Shown here: positions 1 to 9,421 of the stretch, in pieces | Layout: every line of letters starts with the position of its first letter | Numbering within the stretch: position 1 is the first letter of the stretch | DNA from: PALSA-612 sp964595575 | Lineage (GTDB): Bacteria > Actinomycetota > Thermoleophilia > Gaiellales > Gaiellaceae | Assembly (NCBI GenBank): GCA_964595575.1 | Contig: CAZQRA010000010.1 | Coordinates: 1 to 64,000 of the forward strand | Length of the DNA stretch: 64,000 bases | Direction: 5' to 3' | Translations under genes and position numbers: made by a program | Notes under the pieces: generated by a model | Told to the model about the DNA's origin: nothing | Database searches by the model: none | What the model saw: only the letters and a program-made list of their open reading frames with translations

Positions 1-2
1 AG

Positions 3-509
3 ATCGAGGTGGCAGGCCTTCCCCCGGCCAAGGGCCTGAAGGCGGCAAACGCGCTCGCCGACCTCGTGGCCGGCGCCTTCTCGACCTACGTCGACCAGAA
101 GCTCAGGACGTACCAGGCCCGGCGGGCCCGGGCCCAGCGCGAGCTGGCCCGGGTGAACGCCGAGATCGAGAGCGCCCGCGCCCAGCAGGAAGCCATCATC
201 GCCGACCGCACTCTCCCTCCCACCGAGAAGTTCCTCCTCCTGGCCAACTTGAACAACATGCTCCAGTTCAACGAGACCCGGCAGGCGAACCTGGAGGGGA
301 CGCTCCTCACCCTGGGCGACGTCATCACCTTGGCCGAGCAGGTGGAGCGGGCTCGGGTGGTGGAGCCCGCCACCCTCAGCCGGGCGGAGCCTCCCAGCCG
401 GCGGTCGAGCATGGTCGTGGGGGCGGTGGTGGGCCTCCTCGTGGGGGCGATCGTGGCCCTCGTGTGGGAGCCGCTCATGGCCAGGGTACGGGCCCGTCGG
501 CCTGCCTAG
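3..509 (+). CDS. Wzz-like polysaccharide chain-length regulator, C-terminal part (5' partial)
   Basis: The reading frame is open to the first base of the window, so the gene continues upstream; the GTG at 9 is only an internal candidate start. What is visible is a long charged, Ala/Arg/Glu-rich region likely to form coiled coil (about residues 30-110), a proline-containing linker and one transmembrane helix near residues 136-153, followed by a short basic cytoplasmic tail. This is the usual C-terminal end of Wzz/GNVR-type polysaccharide co-polymerases, which set chain length in Wzy-dependent assembly or assist export. It sits 10 bases before a GT2 gene at the head of the polysaccharide island, which fits. 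Family assignment is from architecture only, because the conserved N-terminal Wzz motif lies outside the window. Confidence 0.6.
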   Translation: MEVAGLPPAKGLKAANALADLVAGAFSTYVDQKLRTYQARRARAQRELARVNAEIESARAQQEAIIADRTLPPTEKFLLLANLNNMLQFNETRQANLEGTLLTLGDVITLAEQVERARVVEPATLSRAEPPSRRSSMVVGAVVGLLVGAIVALVWEPLMARVRARRPA

Positions 510-519
510 CCAGCCGGCC

Positions 520-1467
520 GTGGTCGCCGGAAAGACGGTGGCGGTGGTGGTACCGGCCTACGACGAGGAGCGCCTGCTCCCCACCACTCTGGCAGGGATC
601 CCCGACTTCGTGGATCGCGTCTACGTCGTGGACGACGCCTCCCGCGACCGGACGGTCGAGCGCGCCCGCCAGGCCCAAGCCTCCGATCGGCGGGTGGAGG
701 TGATCGTCCACGACCGCAACCGGGGGGTGGGGGCGGCCATCGTGACTGGCTACAAGCGGGCGCTCGAGGAGGGGGTGGACGTCGTGTGCGTGATGGCGGC
801 CGACAACCAGATGGATCCCGGCGACCTCGCCCGCCTGGTGGAGCCGGTGGCCCGGGGCGAGGTCGAGTACGCCAAGGCGAACAGGCTGGTGACCGGGGAG
901 GCCTGGACGACCATGCCCAAAGCCCGCTACCTGGGGAACGCCACCCTCTCCCTCCTCACCAAGATCGCCTCCGGCTACTGGCACGTGGCCGACTCCCAGT
1001 CCGGGTACACGGCCGTCTCCCGCCAAGCCTTGGAGCGGCTCGACCTCGACCGGCTCTACCCCCGCTACGGCTTCCCCAACGACATGCTCGTGCGCTTGAA
1101 CGTGATCGACGCCCGCGTGCGGGACATCCCCTCCCGGCCCGTGTACGGGGTGGGGGAGCGCTCCGGGATCCGCTACTCGCGGGTCGTCCCGGCCATCTCC
1201 CGTCTCCTCGTCAAGGCCTTCTTCTGGCGGCTGTGGCAGAAGTACGTGATCCGAGACTTCCACCCCCTGGTCTTCTTCTACGTGCTGGGCATCGCCCTCT
1301 TCCTGGCAGGCCTGGGCCTCGGCATCGCCGAGGTGGCGCTGCGGGCCCTCGGCAACGCCATCCCCGCCGCCACCATCGTGCTGGTCGCCCTCCTCCTCGT
1401 CTTCGGCTCCCAGCTCGTGCTCTTTGCCATGTGGCTGGACATGGAGCGAAACAAGGACCTGCGTTGA
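520..1467 (+). CDS. GT2 glycosyltransferase with C-terminal membrane anchor (DPM1/GtrB-like)
   Basis: The 315-residue protein starts with a GT-A fold: the nucleotide-binding motif VVDDASRDRT at residues 36-45 and an acidic metal/sugar motif AADNQMD at about 93-99. Two hydrophobic segments near residues 238-270 and 278-305 anchor it in the membrane. This layout is typical of polyprenyl-phosphate hexose synthases, which move a sugar from a nucleotide donor to undecaprenyl phosphate on the cytoplasmic face. Such lipid-linked sugars feed the GT39-like membrane transferases, several of which occur in this window (for example 36958-39051). The GTG at 520 follows the Wzz-like stop by 10 bases, so co-transcription is likely. 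The exact sugar cannot be read from the sequence. Confidence 0.8.
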   Translation: MVAGKTVAVVVPAYDEERLLPTTLAGIPDFVDRVYVVDDASRDRTVERARQAQASDRRVEVIVHDRNRGVGAAIVTGYKRALEEGVDVVCVMAADNQMDPGDLARLVEPVARGEVEYAKANRLVTGEAWTTMPKARYLGNATLSLLTKIASGYWHVADSQSGYTAVSRQALERLDLDRLYPRYGFPNDMLVRLNVIDARVRDIPSRPVYGVGERSGIRYSRVVPAISRLLVKAFFWRLWQKYVIRDFHPLVFFYVLGIALFLAGLGLGIAEVALRALGNAIPAATIVLVALLLVFGSQLVLFAMWLDMERNKDLR

Positions 1468-1513
1468 CTCCGCCGCTGAGCGACAGGAAGACCGCCCCTG
1501 GGGCCGCCGCCGC

Positions 1514-1519
1514 TACCAT
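1514..1519 (+). promoter_or_regulatory. Possible -10 element before the UDP-glucuronate decarboxylase gene
   Basis: TACCAT lies 9 bases upstream of the GTG at 1529, the spacing class seen before many first genes in this window. No -35 is evident. Confidence 0.3.
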
Positions 1520-1528
1520 GACCCGCCA

Positions 1529-2465
<937 letters not shown>

Positions 2466-2473
<8 letters not shown>

Positions 2474-3617
2474 GAGGGTCGTCCTGGCGGCGGCCGCGGC
2501 GGCTGCGGGTCTCGTCCTCTCGTCCCAGGCGGCCTCGGCAGCCCCGGGGATGCTGGTCGGAATCTACGACGAGCCGGAGACCCTGTACGGCCGACCCGAG
2601 GCCTCGTTTCCTCTGCTTCGCTCCCTCAAGGTTCAGGTGCTTCGGCTCAACCTCTACTGGGGAGGTCGGTTCGGCGTGGCCAAGCGACGCCCGTTCGACG
2701 GCGCCGACCCCAACGATCCCGCCTACGACTGGGACGCCTACGACCGTACCCTCCGCTACGCGGAGCAGTTCGGAATCAAGGTGGTCTTGACCATCTTCGG
2801 CACTCCCGCCTGGGCCAACGGGGGAAAGGGGCTCAACCGGGCGCCCGCCTCCTTCGAGGAGCTGCGCAAGTTCGCCTTCGCCGCCGCCACCCGCTACAGC
2901 GGCACCTGGACCGACGCCGCGGGCAACCGCCTGCCCCGCGTCCTCTACTGGACCGCCTGGAACGAGCCCAACAACCCCGTCTTCCTGTCCCCCCAGTATC
3001 GGCGCGTGGAGGGGCGGTGGGTGGTGCAGAGCGCCGTCGACTACGCCAAGATCTGCCGGGCGGTCTACCAGGGCGTGCACGCGACCCTCCTCGCCGGGGA
3101 GAAGGTGGCCTGCGGCGTCACCGCACCCCGGGGCAACAACAACCCAAGGAGCGCCCGGCCCTCGGTCGCCCCCATCGCCTTCCTGCGGGCGGCCTGGAAG
3201 GCCGGCCTTCGCCGTTTCGACGCCTACGCCCACCACCCCTACTACACCTACCCCAAGGAGACGCCCACGACGAGGCCGCGCAGGCCGGCGAAGCCCGAGC
3301 AGGCCGCCGTCACCCTGGCCACCATCGACCTCCTGGCGGACGAGCTTCGGCGCCTGTACGGGCCCACCCGCATCTGGATCACCGAGTACGGCTACCAGAC
3401 GAACCCCCCCGACCCCCTGTTCGGGGTCTCCTGGCAGAGGCAGGCCCAGTACCTGCGGGAGGCCTTCGCCATCGCCCGCAGCCACCCCCAGATCGACATG
3501 ATGCTGTGGTTCCTCCTCCGGGACGAGCCCCGGCTCTCCGGCTGGCAGTCGGGCCTTCTGACCGCGAGCGGGAGGAGGAAGCCCGCCTTCTTTGCCTTCC
3601 AGCGCCTTCCCCGCTGA
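2466..3617 (+). CDS. Secreted clan GH-A glycoside hydrolase (GH39/GH5-like)
   Basis: The 383-residue protein has a signal peptide (basic MRRR, then an Ala/Leu core, AxA-type cleavage near residue 25). The body looks like a TIM-barrel glycosidase. WNEP puts the acid/base candidate at Glu167 on strand 4, and ITEYGY puts the nucleophile candidate at Glu307 on strand 7; this Glu pair is the signature of clan GH-A. The loop AYAHHPYY near 253-260 also fits substrate-binding loops in that clan. It overlaps the UXS gene by 8 bases, so it is co-translated with sugar-nucleotide metabolism. Trimming or remodelling of the exported glycan is a reasonable inference, since secreted glycosidases are common in exopolysaccharide operons. 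Substrate is unknown. It ends 4 bases before the convergent GT4 stop. Confidence 0.75.
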
Positions 3618-3621
3618 GGGC

Positions 3622-4821
3622 TCAGCCGGGCGGAGCCAGGCCCTTGCGCTCGAGGAGGGAGCGGTACAGGCGATCGTGGTCGTCGAGCAGCCGGTCGACC
3701 CCGTAGCGGGAAAGCACGCGCTCCCTGCCTGCCCGCCCCATGCGCTCCCGCAGCGCCGGGTCGGCGGCGAGCAGGGCCAGCCGGTCGGCCAAGGAGCTCA
3801 CATCTCCCGGCTCCACGAGGAATCCGTCCTGACCGTCGCGGACGACGTCGGGAACCCCTCCCACCCGGGTCGCCACCACCGGCCTGGCTGCCGCCAGGGC
3901 CTCGATGGCCGAGACCGGAGTCCCCTCGTTCGCGGAGGGGAGAAGGAGGGCGTCGAAGGCGGCGTAGAAGGGGGCAACCTCGTCCTGGTAGCCGAGAAAG
4001 AGGCAGTGGCGGACGACGCCCAGCTCGTGCGCCCGGCGCTCCAGCGCCTCCCGATCGGGCCCGTCCCCGACCAGGCACAGGCAGGCATCCACGCCCCGGT
4101 CGCGGAGGGCCTTGAAGGCGCCCAGGACGTCCTCGGCGCGCTTGACTGCGGTCATGCGACCGATCCACCCCACCGCGAACCGCGTGGGCGGGATGCCGAG
4201 CATGCGCCGGGCCCGGGCCCGACCGTCGGGCCCTGCCTCGACCCGCTGGGCGAGCTCGATGCCCAGGCGGATGACTGCGAACCGCTCGGCGGGGGCCACA
4301 CCCAGGGCGACGAGATCGTCCCGCACCTCGGGGCTCACCGCCACCAGCGCCGTCGTCGTCCTTGCCAGCGCCCGCTCGAGGAGGCGAAAGAGGGTCGCCT
4401 GCACGGGATCGAAGTAGCCGCGGAGGACGTGGCCGTGGAAGGTGTGGACGACGATGGGAGGGCGGGCTCGGCCGGCCAGGAGGGCGGCGATGCGGCCTAC
4501 CGCTCCTGCCTTGGCGGTGTGGGTGTGGAGGATGCGGGGGCGGAGCTCGCGGATCAGCCGCGCCAGGCGGAAGGCAGCCTTGAGGTCGCGGGGCAGGGAG
4601 ATCTCCCGGGACAGCTCGGGCAGGGGGAGCACGGGCACTCCCAGCTCCTCGGCGACGTAGGACATCGACCCCTCGCCTCGGGCCAGGGTCCCGGCCACGA
4701 GGGTGGTCTCGTAGCCGCGATCGCGGAGGCCGGCCGAGAGGTAGGCGACGTGGAGGGCAGGGCCCCCCATGTTGAGGCGGGCGATCACCCGCAGCACGCG
4801 AATCGGCTCAGCTGCCGACAA
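3622..4821 (-). CDS. GT4 family glycosyltransferase
   Basis: This 399-residue GT-B protein starts with VLRVIARLNMGGPALHV, the usual N-terminal glycine-rich strand and loop of GT4 enzymes. The donor-binding half contains FAVGWIGRMTAVKR and the EX7E motif EGTPVSAIE, followed by ALAAARPVVATRVGGVPDVV. It would transfer a sugar from a nucleotide donor to the growing repeat unit on the cytoplasmic membrane face. The reading frame opens with TTG at 4821, inside the last codons of the upstream epimerase gene (14-base overlap), so translational coupling is likely. It is the promoter-distal gene of a two-gene minus-strand unit with 4808-5743. Donor and acceptor cannot be assigned. Confidence 0.85.
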   Translation of the reverse strand: MSAAEPIRVLRVIARLNMGGPALHVAYLSAGLRDRGYETTLVAGTLARGEGSMSYVAEELGVPVLPLPELSREISLPRDLKAAFRLARLIRELRPRILHTHTAKAGAVGRIAALLAGRARPPIVVHTFHGHVLRGYFDPVQATLFRLLERALARTTTALVAVSPEVRDDLVALGVAPAERFAVIRLGIELAQRVEAGPDGRARARRMLGIPPTRFAVGWIGRMTAVKRAEDVLGAFKALRDRGVDACLCLVGDGPDREALERRAHELGVVRHCLFLGYQDEVAPFYAAFDALLLPSANEGTPVSAIEALAAARPVVATRVGGVPDVVRDGQDGFLVEPGDVSSLADRLALLAADPALRERMGRAGRERVLSRYGVDRLLDDHDRLYRSLLERKGLAPPG

Positions 4822-5743
4822 GGCTCTCGGCGGTGAGGAGCAGGCCCTCCTCCAGCCCCACGCGCGGCTCCCAGCCGAGGAGGGCGCGGGCGGCAGAGAC
4901 GTCGGCCCAGGAGGAGCGTACGTCCCCGGGACGGGGAGGGAGGTAGCGGCGCTCCGCCGTGCGGCCGAGGATGCGGCAGACGGCGTCGGCCAGATCGTTG
5001 ACGCTCACGGCGCGTCCGGTGGCGACGTTGACCACGGCTCCGTTCCCGTCGGCGGCGTCGGCGGCGAGGAGGTTGGCCTCCACCACGTTGGCCACGTAGG
5101 TGAAGTCCCGCCGCTGCTCGCCGTCGCCGTAGATGGGGAGCGGTCGGCCGGCAGCCGCCTCGCTGATGAACCGGGGGACGACCGCCGCGTACTCGGAGCG
5201 CGGGTCTTGGCGAGGCCCGAACACGTTGAAGTAGCGCAGGACGACGGTTTCCAGGGGGTAGACGCGGCTGAAGCTCACGCAGAAGCGCTCGGCGGCCAGC
5301 TTGGACACCCCGTAGGGGGAGATGGGGTCGGGCCGGGCTTGCTCTGACAGGGGGAAGGAGTCCTGGTTTCCGTACACCGAGGAGGAGGAGGCGAACACCA
5401 CCCGCCGCACGCCCTCGTCGCGGGCGGCGAGGAGGACGTTCAAGGTGCCCTCGACGTTGACGGCGGTGGTGGTGAGGGGGTCCTGCAGGGAGCGGGGCAC
5501 GGAGGGAAGCGCCCCCTGGTGGAACACGAGCTCGCAGCCGCGGACGGCGTGGTGGACACGCTCGTAGCTTCTCAGCTCCCCCTCGATCACCTCCACGTCG
5601 CGCTCGAGGCCCTGGAGGTTGGCCCTGTTCCCGGTGGAGAAGTTGTCGAGCACCCGCACCTCGTCGCCCCGCTCGAGGAGGGCGCGCACGAGGTGGGAGC
5701 CGATGAAGCCGGCCCCGCCGGTGACGAGCACTCGCCGTCCCAC
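4808..5743 (-). CDS. NAD-dependent sugar-nucleotide epimerase (GalE/WbpP-like SDR)
   Basis: The 311-residue extended SDR has TGGAGFIGSH at 8-17, the segment QGALPSVPRS at 76-85, SSSVYG at 120-125 and the catalytic Tyr144-x3-Lys148 in YGVSK. QGALPSVPRS with DPLTTTAVNVEGT is typical of UDP-GlcNAc/UDP-GalNAc 4-epimerases of the WbpP type rather than UDP-glucose-only GalE, so a UDP-N-acetylhexosamine or UDP-hexose substrate is likely. The start is set at the GTG at 5743: it places the Rossmann motif correctly and follows a strong Shine-Dalgarno (GAGGAGGGG). The frame stays open to 5821, but that extension is basic, non-conserved sequence. It is first in a unit with the overlapping downstream GT4. 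Confidence 0.83.
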   Translation of the reverse strand: MGRRVLVTGGAGFIGSHLVRALLERGDEVRVLDNFSTGNRANLQGLERDVEVIEGELRSYERVHHAVRGCELVFHQGALPSVPRSLQDPLTTTAVNVEGTLNVLLAARDEGVRRVVFASSSSVYGNQDSFPLSEQARPDPISPYGVSKLAAERFCVSFSRVYPLETVVLRYFNVFGPRQDPRSEYAAVVPRFISEAAAGRPLPIYGDGEQRRDFTYVANVVEANLLAADAADGNGAVVNVATGRAVSVNDLADAVCRILGRTAERRYLPPRPGDVRSSWADVSAARALLGWEPRVGLEEGLLLTAESLVGS

Positions 5744-5890
5744 TACGGTCCCCTCCTCACCCGATCGACCTTCTCCTCCCCCTCTCCAGCGTGGCCATGG
5801 GCGAGGCAGATTGTGGCCCACCGCTCGGCAAGGGGTCGCCCCCAGCGCGACGGGGGACAGGTCGCGACCCAGGGGATCGGGCAGGCGCCG
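5744..5890. other. Intergenic region, 147 bases, no gene seen
   Basis: It separates two minus-strand units. A weak inverted repeat (GCGAC at 5847-5851, GTCGC at 5861-5865) lies downstream of the methyltransferase, without a T-tract. Transcription of the epimerase gene must start here or upstream; no clear -35/-10 pair was found. Confidence 0.4.
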
Positions 5891-6607
5891 TCATGCCTTG
5901 TCCGCCACCACGTGGTAGTTGAGGAAGAGCGTCCCCGGCCCTGGGCGTCGGAGCGAAGGGAGCAGGCGGTCGAGGGCCGGCCCCAGCAGGTTGAGCGCGA
6001 GGACGGAGGCCCGCGCCAAGGGGACGAGACCCAGCCTCCGCCAGAGGAGGTCGGCGTAGATGGCGACCAGTGCGCAGAGGCAGGTGGCCGTGCCTCCGGC
6101 CGGCTGCACGGACAGGGAGCGCCAGGATCCGTTGCGGCGGAAGAGGAGCTCGAGGCCGGCGTGGGTGAAGCGCCAGTAGTCCTCGGGCGAGGGGTGGTAC
6201 ACCTGGACACCGTGGGTCGAGGCCAGCACTCGGCCCCCCGGCGCGGTCACCCGCCACAGCTCCCGGACGGCGAGGTGGGGGTCGGAGGCGTGCTCGAGCA
6301 CCTGGGTACAGATGACGAGGTCGAACGAGGCGTCGGGGACGGGCAGGGCCTCCACCGCGCCCACGAGGTCGCCCGCGCCGCCGTCCACGTCCACGCCCAC
6401 GTACTCCCGCGCATAGGGCTGAAAGAAAGGGTAGTAGGGCTTGATCCCGCAGCCTACGTCGAGCAGGCGGTAGCGACCGAGGTCACCCGCCGCCCGCCGG
6501 GCCTCCTGGGCGAGCCAGGCGGCCAGGGCCGAGCGCACGGCGTAGGTGACGGAGCTGCGCCGGGGGTGCCGGTGCTCGGCCCCCGGGTACTCCCTACCCG
6601 TCGGCAT
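5891..6607 (-). CDS. Class I SAM-dependent methyltransferase
   Basis: A 238-residue protein with methyltransferase motif I LLDVGCG at about 48-54, an acidic residue ending strand 2 (YVGVDVDGG), and ICTQVLEHASDPHLAVRE, the motif IV/post-IV region of Methyltransf_11-type enzymes. The HGVQVYHPSPEDYWRFT segment is often seen in sugar or lipid methyltransferases of polysaccharide loci. It would methylate a glycan or small molecule; the substrate is not readable. The ATG at 6607 lies inside the 3' end of the O-antigen ligase gene (14-base overlap), so both come from one mRNA starting near 8000. Confidence 0.8.
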   Translation of the reverse strand: MPTGREYPGAEHRHPRRSSVTYAVRSALAAWLAQEARRAAGDLGRYRLLDVGCGIKPYYPFFQPYAREYVGVDVDGGAGDLVGAVEALPVPDASFDLVICTQVLEHASDPHLAVRELWRVTAPGGRVLASTHGVQVYHPSPEDYWRFTHAGLELLFRRNGSWRSLSVQPAGGTATCLCALVAIYADLLWRRLGLVPLARASVLALNLLGPALDRLLPSLRRPGPGTLFLNYHVVADKA

Positions 6608-7988
6608 CGTCGCCCCGGCCGAGGAGCCCGGCGCAGGCAGCCGAGGCCCCCACGGCGATCGAGGTAAGGGCGAGGAGGGGGATGCCTGCCACGAGCCCCA
6701 CCCCGTTCCAGGTCCCGAGAGCCACCACCAGCCAGCCCGACGCGGCCAGGGCGATCACGGCCAAGGCCGGGGGGGCCCGGCGGGCCGCGCGCAGGCCCAG
6801 GGCCAGCGCCGCCCCCGCCGCCCCCGCCAGGGCGAGCAGGCCCATCACCCCCATGTCGGCTAGAGCCTGGAGGTAGGCGTTCTGCACCCCCCAGGGGTGC
6901 TCGGCCGAGGGGAAGGCGATGGGGGGGGTGTCGGGAAAGCGGCGGCGGGCGTCGGCGAGGTAGGGCTGGAAGCTCTCGGGCTCCCCTGACCCCTGCCAGC
7001 CGACCCCGGTCAGGGGGTGGTCGAGGAAGATGCGGAGGCCGATGTAGGCAAGGAGCGTCCGCTGGGTGTAGGTCTCGACCCCTGCCTGGCGGCTCTCCCC
7101 CAGACCCAGGAAGCGGGCGAAGTTCCCGATGTCTCCCGAGCGCATGAGGAGGACGCCGGCCGTCACCAGGCCGAGGAGGAGGGTCAGGGCGAGCGCGCGC
7201 CTGAGGACGAGAGCCCCCCGGGCGGCGGCCACGGCCAGGGCGGCCGCCGCCGCCAGGCCCACCCCGACCAAGGCGGCCACGGCGGCCGACAGGACGAGCC
7301 CTAGGCCGCCCCCTACGCCGCCCAGCCAGGCGAGGGGCTTGTGGAGGGGGCGGCCGGCTCCCAGGGCTAGCACGGCGAAGGCCCAGGCGAGGGCGGCTCC
7401 CGAGAGGGCGGCGAAGTCGTGGATGCCGAGGAAGGAGGGCGCCCTCCGTCCCTCTCCGCCTCCCTCGAAGCCGGCGACCGCTCCCACGAACTGGAGGAGT
7501 CCCCACAGGGTGGCGGCGCCGCTCCAGAGGACCACGGTAGCGACGAGGAGCTCGAGGCTCGCCCGCGAGCGCAGCAGGAGGACGAGCCCTGGGGCAAGGA
7601 GCGCGTACTCCCCGAGCTTGAGCGCCGTCACCGCATGGGTCAAGAAGGCGTAGTCAGGCCGCCACAGGAGGGGGTGGAGCGTGGCCGCCCCCACGACGGC
7701 GAGGAAAACGGCGCCCGTTGCCCAGAGCGACCGGGCAGCCCGGAGGGCGGAGAAGCCGAGGGCGAGCCCGGCGCCGAGGCCGGCGCAGACTAGGGCGAGG
7801 ACGGCGAGGTCGGAGAGCTGGATGCCGACGGTGGTGGAGCCGGCGTCGATCTCCAGCGAGGGCTGGTAGCGGATGTGGAGGAAGACGATGGGCAGAGAGA
7901 GGACGAGGAGTCCGGCGGCGGGCCACGGCCGTCGGGCGGAGGCGGTGCGGAGGAGGGAGAGGCCCAGACTGGAGGCGACTCGGGCCAT
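6594..7988 (-). CDS. O-antigen ligase/polymerase family membrane protein (Wzy/WaaL-like)
   Basis: The 464-residue protein is strongly hydrophobic with about ten or more predicted membrane helices. A large extracytoplasmic loop holds FLDHPLTGVGW at 322-331 and HPWGVQNAYLQALADMG near 364-380; the short HPLxGVGxG-like element and the following His are the recognisable signature of the O-antigen ligase family (Wzy_C/PF04932). Members either polymerise lipid-linked repeat units or ligate glycan to an acceptor. With a flippase at 9422 and a Wzz-like protein at position 3, polymerase (Wzy) is the better guess. It leads a unit with the overlapping methyltransferase. A TATAGT hexamer lies 11 bases upstream of its ATG, so its mRNA probably has almost no leader. 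Confidence 0.8.
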   Translation of the reverse strand: MARVASSLGLSLLRTASARRPWPAAGLLVLSLPIVFLHIRYQPSLEIDAGSTTVGIQLSDLAVLALVCAGLGAGLALGFSALRAARSLWATGAVFLAVVGAATLHPLLWRPDYAFLTHAVTALKLGEYALLAPGLVLLLRSRASLELLVATVVLWSGAATLWGLLQFVGAVAGFEGGGEGRRAPSFLGIHDFAALSGAALAWAFAVLALGAGRPLHKPLAWLGGVGGGLGLVLSAAVAALVGVGLAAAAALAVAAARGALVLRRALALTLLLGLVTAGVLLMRSGDIGNFARFLGLGESRQAGVETYTQRTLLAYIGLRIFLDHPLTGVGWQGSGEPESFQPYLADARRRFPDTPPIAFPSAEHPWGVQNAYLQALADMGVMGLLALAGAAGAALALGLRAARRAPPALAVIALAASGWLVVALGTWNGVGLVAGIPLLALTSIAVGASAACAGLLGRGDDADG

Positions 7989-7999
7989 CGGAAGGAGCC

Positions 8000-8005
8000 A
8001 CTATA
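8000..8005 (-). promoter_or_regulatory. -10 element for the O-antigen ligase operon
   Basis: Minus strand TATAGT, a strong -10 match, with 11 bases to the ATG at 7988. Initiation about 7 bases downstream would leave a leader of only a few bases. Confidence 0.5.
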
Positions 8006-8013
8006 CTCGCGGC

Positions 8014-9336
8014 CTACGGCGGCGGCCCCGGCACCCTTCGCCAGGGCCCGCGCTCGACCCGGAGGCGGCGACGCTCGCCCGCCGCGCGCAGGGCCAGGGC
8101 GCGCAGGCCGGCGGCGGCCATGACGGCGACCAGGAAGTCCCAGGGGACGCGGTAGCGGGTGGCGCCGGCGAACAGCATGGCGACCACGGTCTGGTAGGCA
8201 AGGAGGGCCAGCGCCAGGCCGAGGAAGCGCCGGCCCACGACGGGGAGCGAGACAGCCGCCAGCGCGTACACGGCGCCCATGAACAGGGGCTCGGCCACCC
8301 TGCGGGCGAGGTCGACCCAGGTTCCCGCCCCCGGCCGCCCCTTGGTCTCGTGGACCGTGGGCTGCCAGAGCATGCCCGCCGCCTGGGCTGCCAGCCGTAG
8401 CTTCTCGCCGGGATGCTGGCGCCAGAAGGCGAGCACCTCGTCCTGGTAGCGGCGTGCCTGGCGGCACTCGTCGAGGCGGAGGATGCGCCCGGTCTCGCGG
8501 TAGAGGGCTCCCGCCACCTCGGGAGTGGGGGGAGTCCCGGGCGGGTCGGGCACGTCGTCGATCCAACCGCCCTGAGCCAAGACGCGGTAGGTGTGCTCGT
8601 TGTTGGCCTTCCAGAGGGCGCGCGCGTCCGTGGTGAGGGCGAAGCAGCCAACCGACAGCCGGTTGCGGACGACCCAGGGCGAGACGACGACGGCCGAGGC
8701 AGCCAAGACGACGAGCGCTGCTCGAATCGCCTGCCGGGAAAGGCGCCGGCGGGCGAGGAGCCATCCGATGAGGACGAGCGGCAGCAGCGCCAGGCGGGCG
8801 TTGCCGAGGATGGCGAGGCCGGCCACGGCTCCCAGCAGGGCCGCGCGGGGCAGTGTCGGCCGCTCCTCCACGACGAGGGCGCAGAGGACGAGGGCAGCCG
8901 CCAGCAGGCCGTCGAGGATCTCCCGGTTCAGGTGGACGTCGTGCCAGATCAGGTAGGGGTGGAGGGTGGCGAGGAGCGCGGCCACGAGCCCGGCCCGCCT
9001 GGACACGACCCGCGAGCCGACCGCGTACACGAGCCAGGCGGTGATCGTCGCCACCGCGATCTGAGCGAGACCCACCGTCCACCAGTGGCGCCCGACGGTG
9101 GCGTAGATGGGGACGAGGAAGAACCCGTACAGAGGCTGGGTGTAGGCGGAGGGGACGCCGGGGATGAAGCCGTAGGTGCCGCTGTCGACGAACGTCCTGG
9201 CGAAGTCGTCGCTCTTGTCGGTGAACTCGGCCAGGATGTCCCCCCGCTCGTAGAGGAGGGCGGCCAGGCGGGGCAGGCCGGCAGCGAGGGCCACGAGGAG
9301 GTAGGGACGGAGACGCAGCCGGCCGGCGAGGCGCAC
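8014..9336 (-). CDS. Membrane glycosyltransferase, GT39/ArnT-like
   Basis: A 440-residue integral membrane protein with about ten helices. The first extracytoplasmic loop carries the acidic cluster TDKSDDFARTF near residues 38-48, the position where GT-C enzymes (PMT/ArnT/GT39) bind the polyprenyl-phosphate sugar, and the loop NREILDG follows further on. These enzymes use lipid-linked sugars on the outer membrane face to modify glycans or proteins. The GTG at 9336 was chosen because TACCGT lies exactly 6 bases upstream, the leaderless pattern of this window. Divergent from the flippase gene. Its stop is 25 bases before the ligase start, so weak co-transcription is possible, but that gene has its own promoter. 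Confidence 0.72.
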   Translation of the reverse strand: MRLAGRLRLRPYLLVALAAGLPRLAALLYERGDILAEFTDKSDDFARTFVDSGTYGFIPGVPSAYTQPLYGFFLVPIYATVGRHWWTVGLAQIAVATITAWLVYAVGSRVVSRRAGLVAALLATLHPYLIWHDVHLNREILDGLLAAALVLCALVVEERPTLPRAALLGAVAGLAILGNARLALLPLVLIGWLLARRRLSRQAIRAALVVLAASAVVVSPWVVRNRLSVGCFALTTDARALWKANNEHTYRVLAQGGWIDDVPDPPGTPPTPEVAGALYRETGRILRLDECRQARRYQDEVLAFWRQHPGEKLRLAAQAAGMLWQPTVHETKGRPGAGTWVDLARRVAEPLFMGAVYALAAVSLPVVGRRFLGLALALLAYQTVVAMLFAGATRYRVPWDFLVAVMAAAGLRALALRAAGERRRLRVERGPWRRVPGPPP

Positions 9337-9342
9337 CTCCGA

Positions 9343-9348
9343 ACGGTA
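9343..9348 (-). promoter_or_regulatory. -10 element, leaderless start of the membrane GT gene
   Basis: Minus strand TACCGT, 6 bases before the GTG at 9336. It lies within a 16-base sequence (9342-9357) that occurs again at 21086-21101, also overlapping a candidate -10. Confidence 0.42.
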
Positions 9349-9404
9349 CGCGGTCCCGGCCGGCGCCGGGGGCGGCCAGCGACGGAGGAGGGAAGGCCGG
9401 CCAC

Positions 9405-9410
9405 TATACT
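9405..9410 (+). promoter_or_regulatory. -10 element for the flippase operon
   Basis: TATACT, 11 bases before the ATG at 9422; no -35 is clear and no Shine-Dalgarno lies between them. Confidence 0.5.
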
Positions 9411-9421
9411 GGCCTCCGTCG

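Noticed and set aside
1424..1528. N-terminal extension of the UDP-glucuronate decarboxylase
   Set aside because: It overlaps the preceding GT2 gene and is non-conserved; the GTG at 1529 gives the proper Rossmann start.
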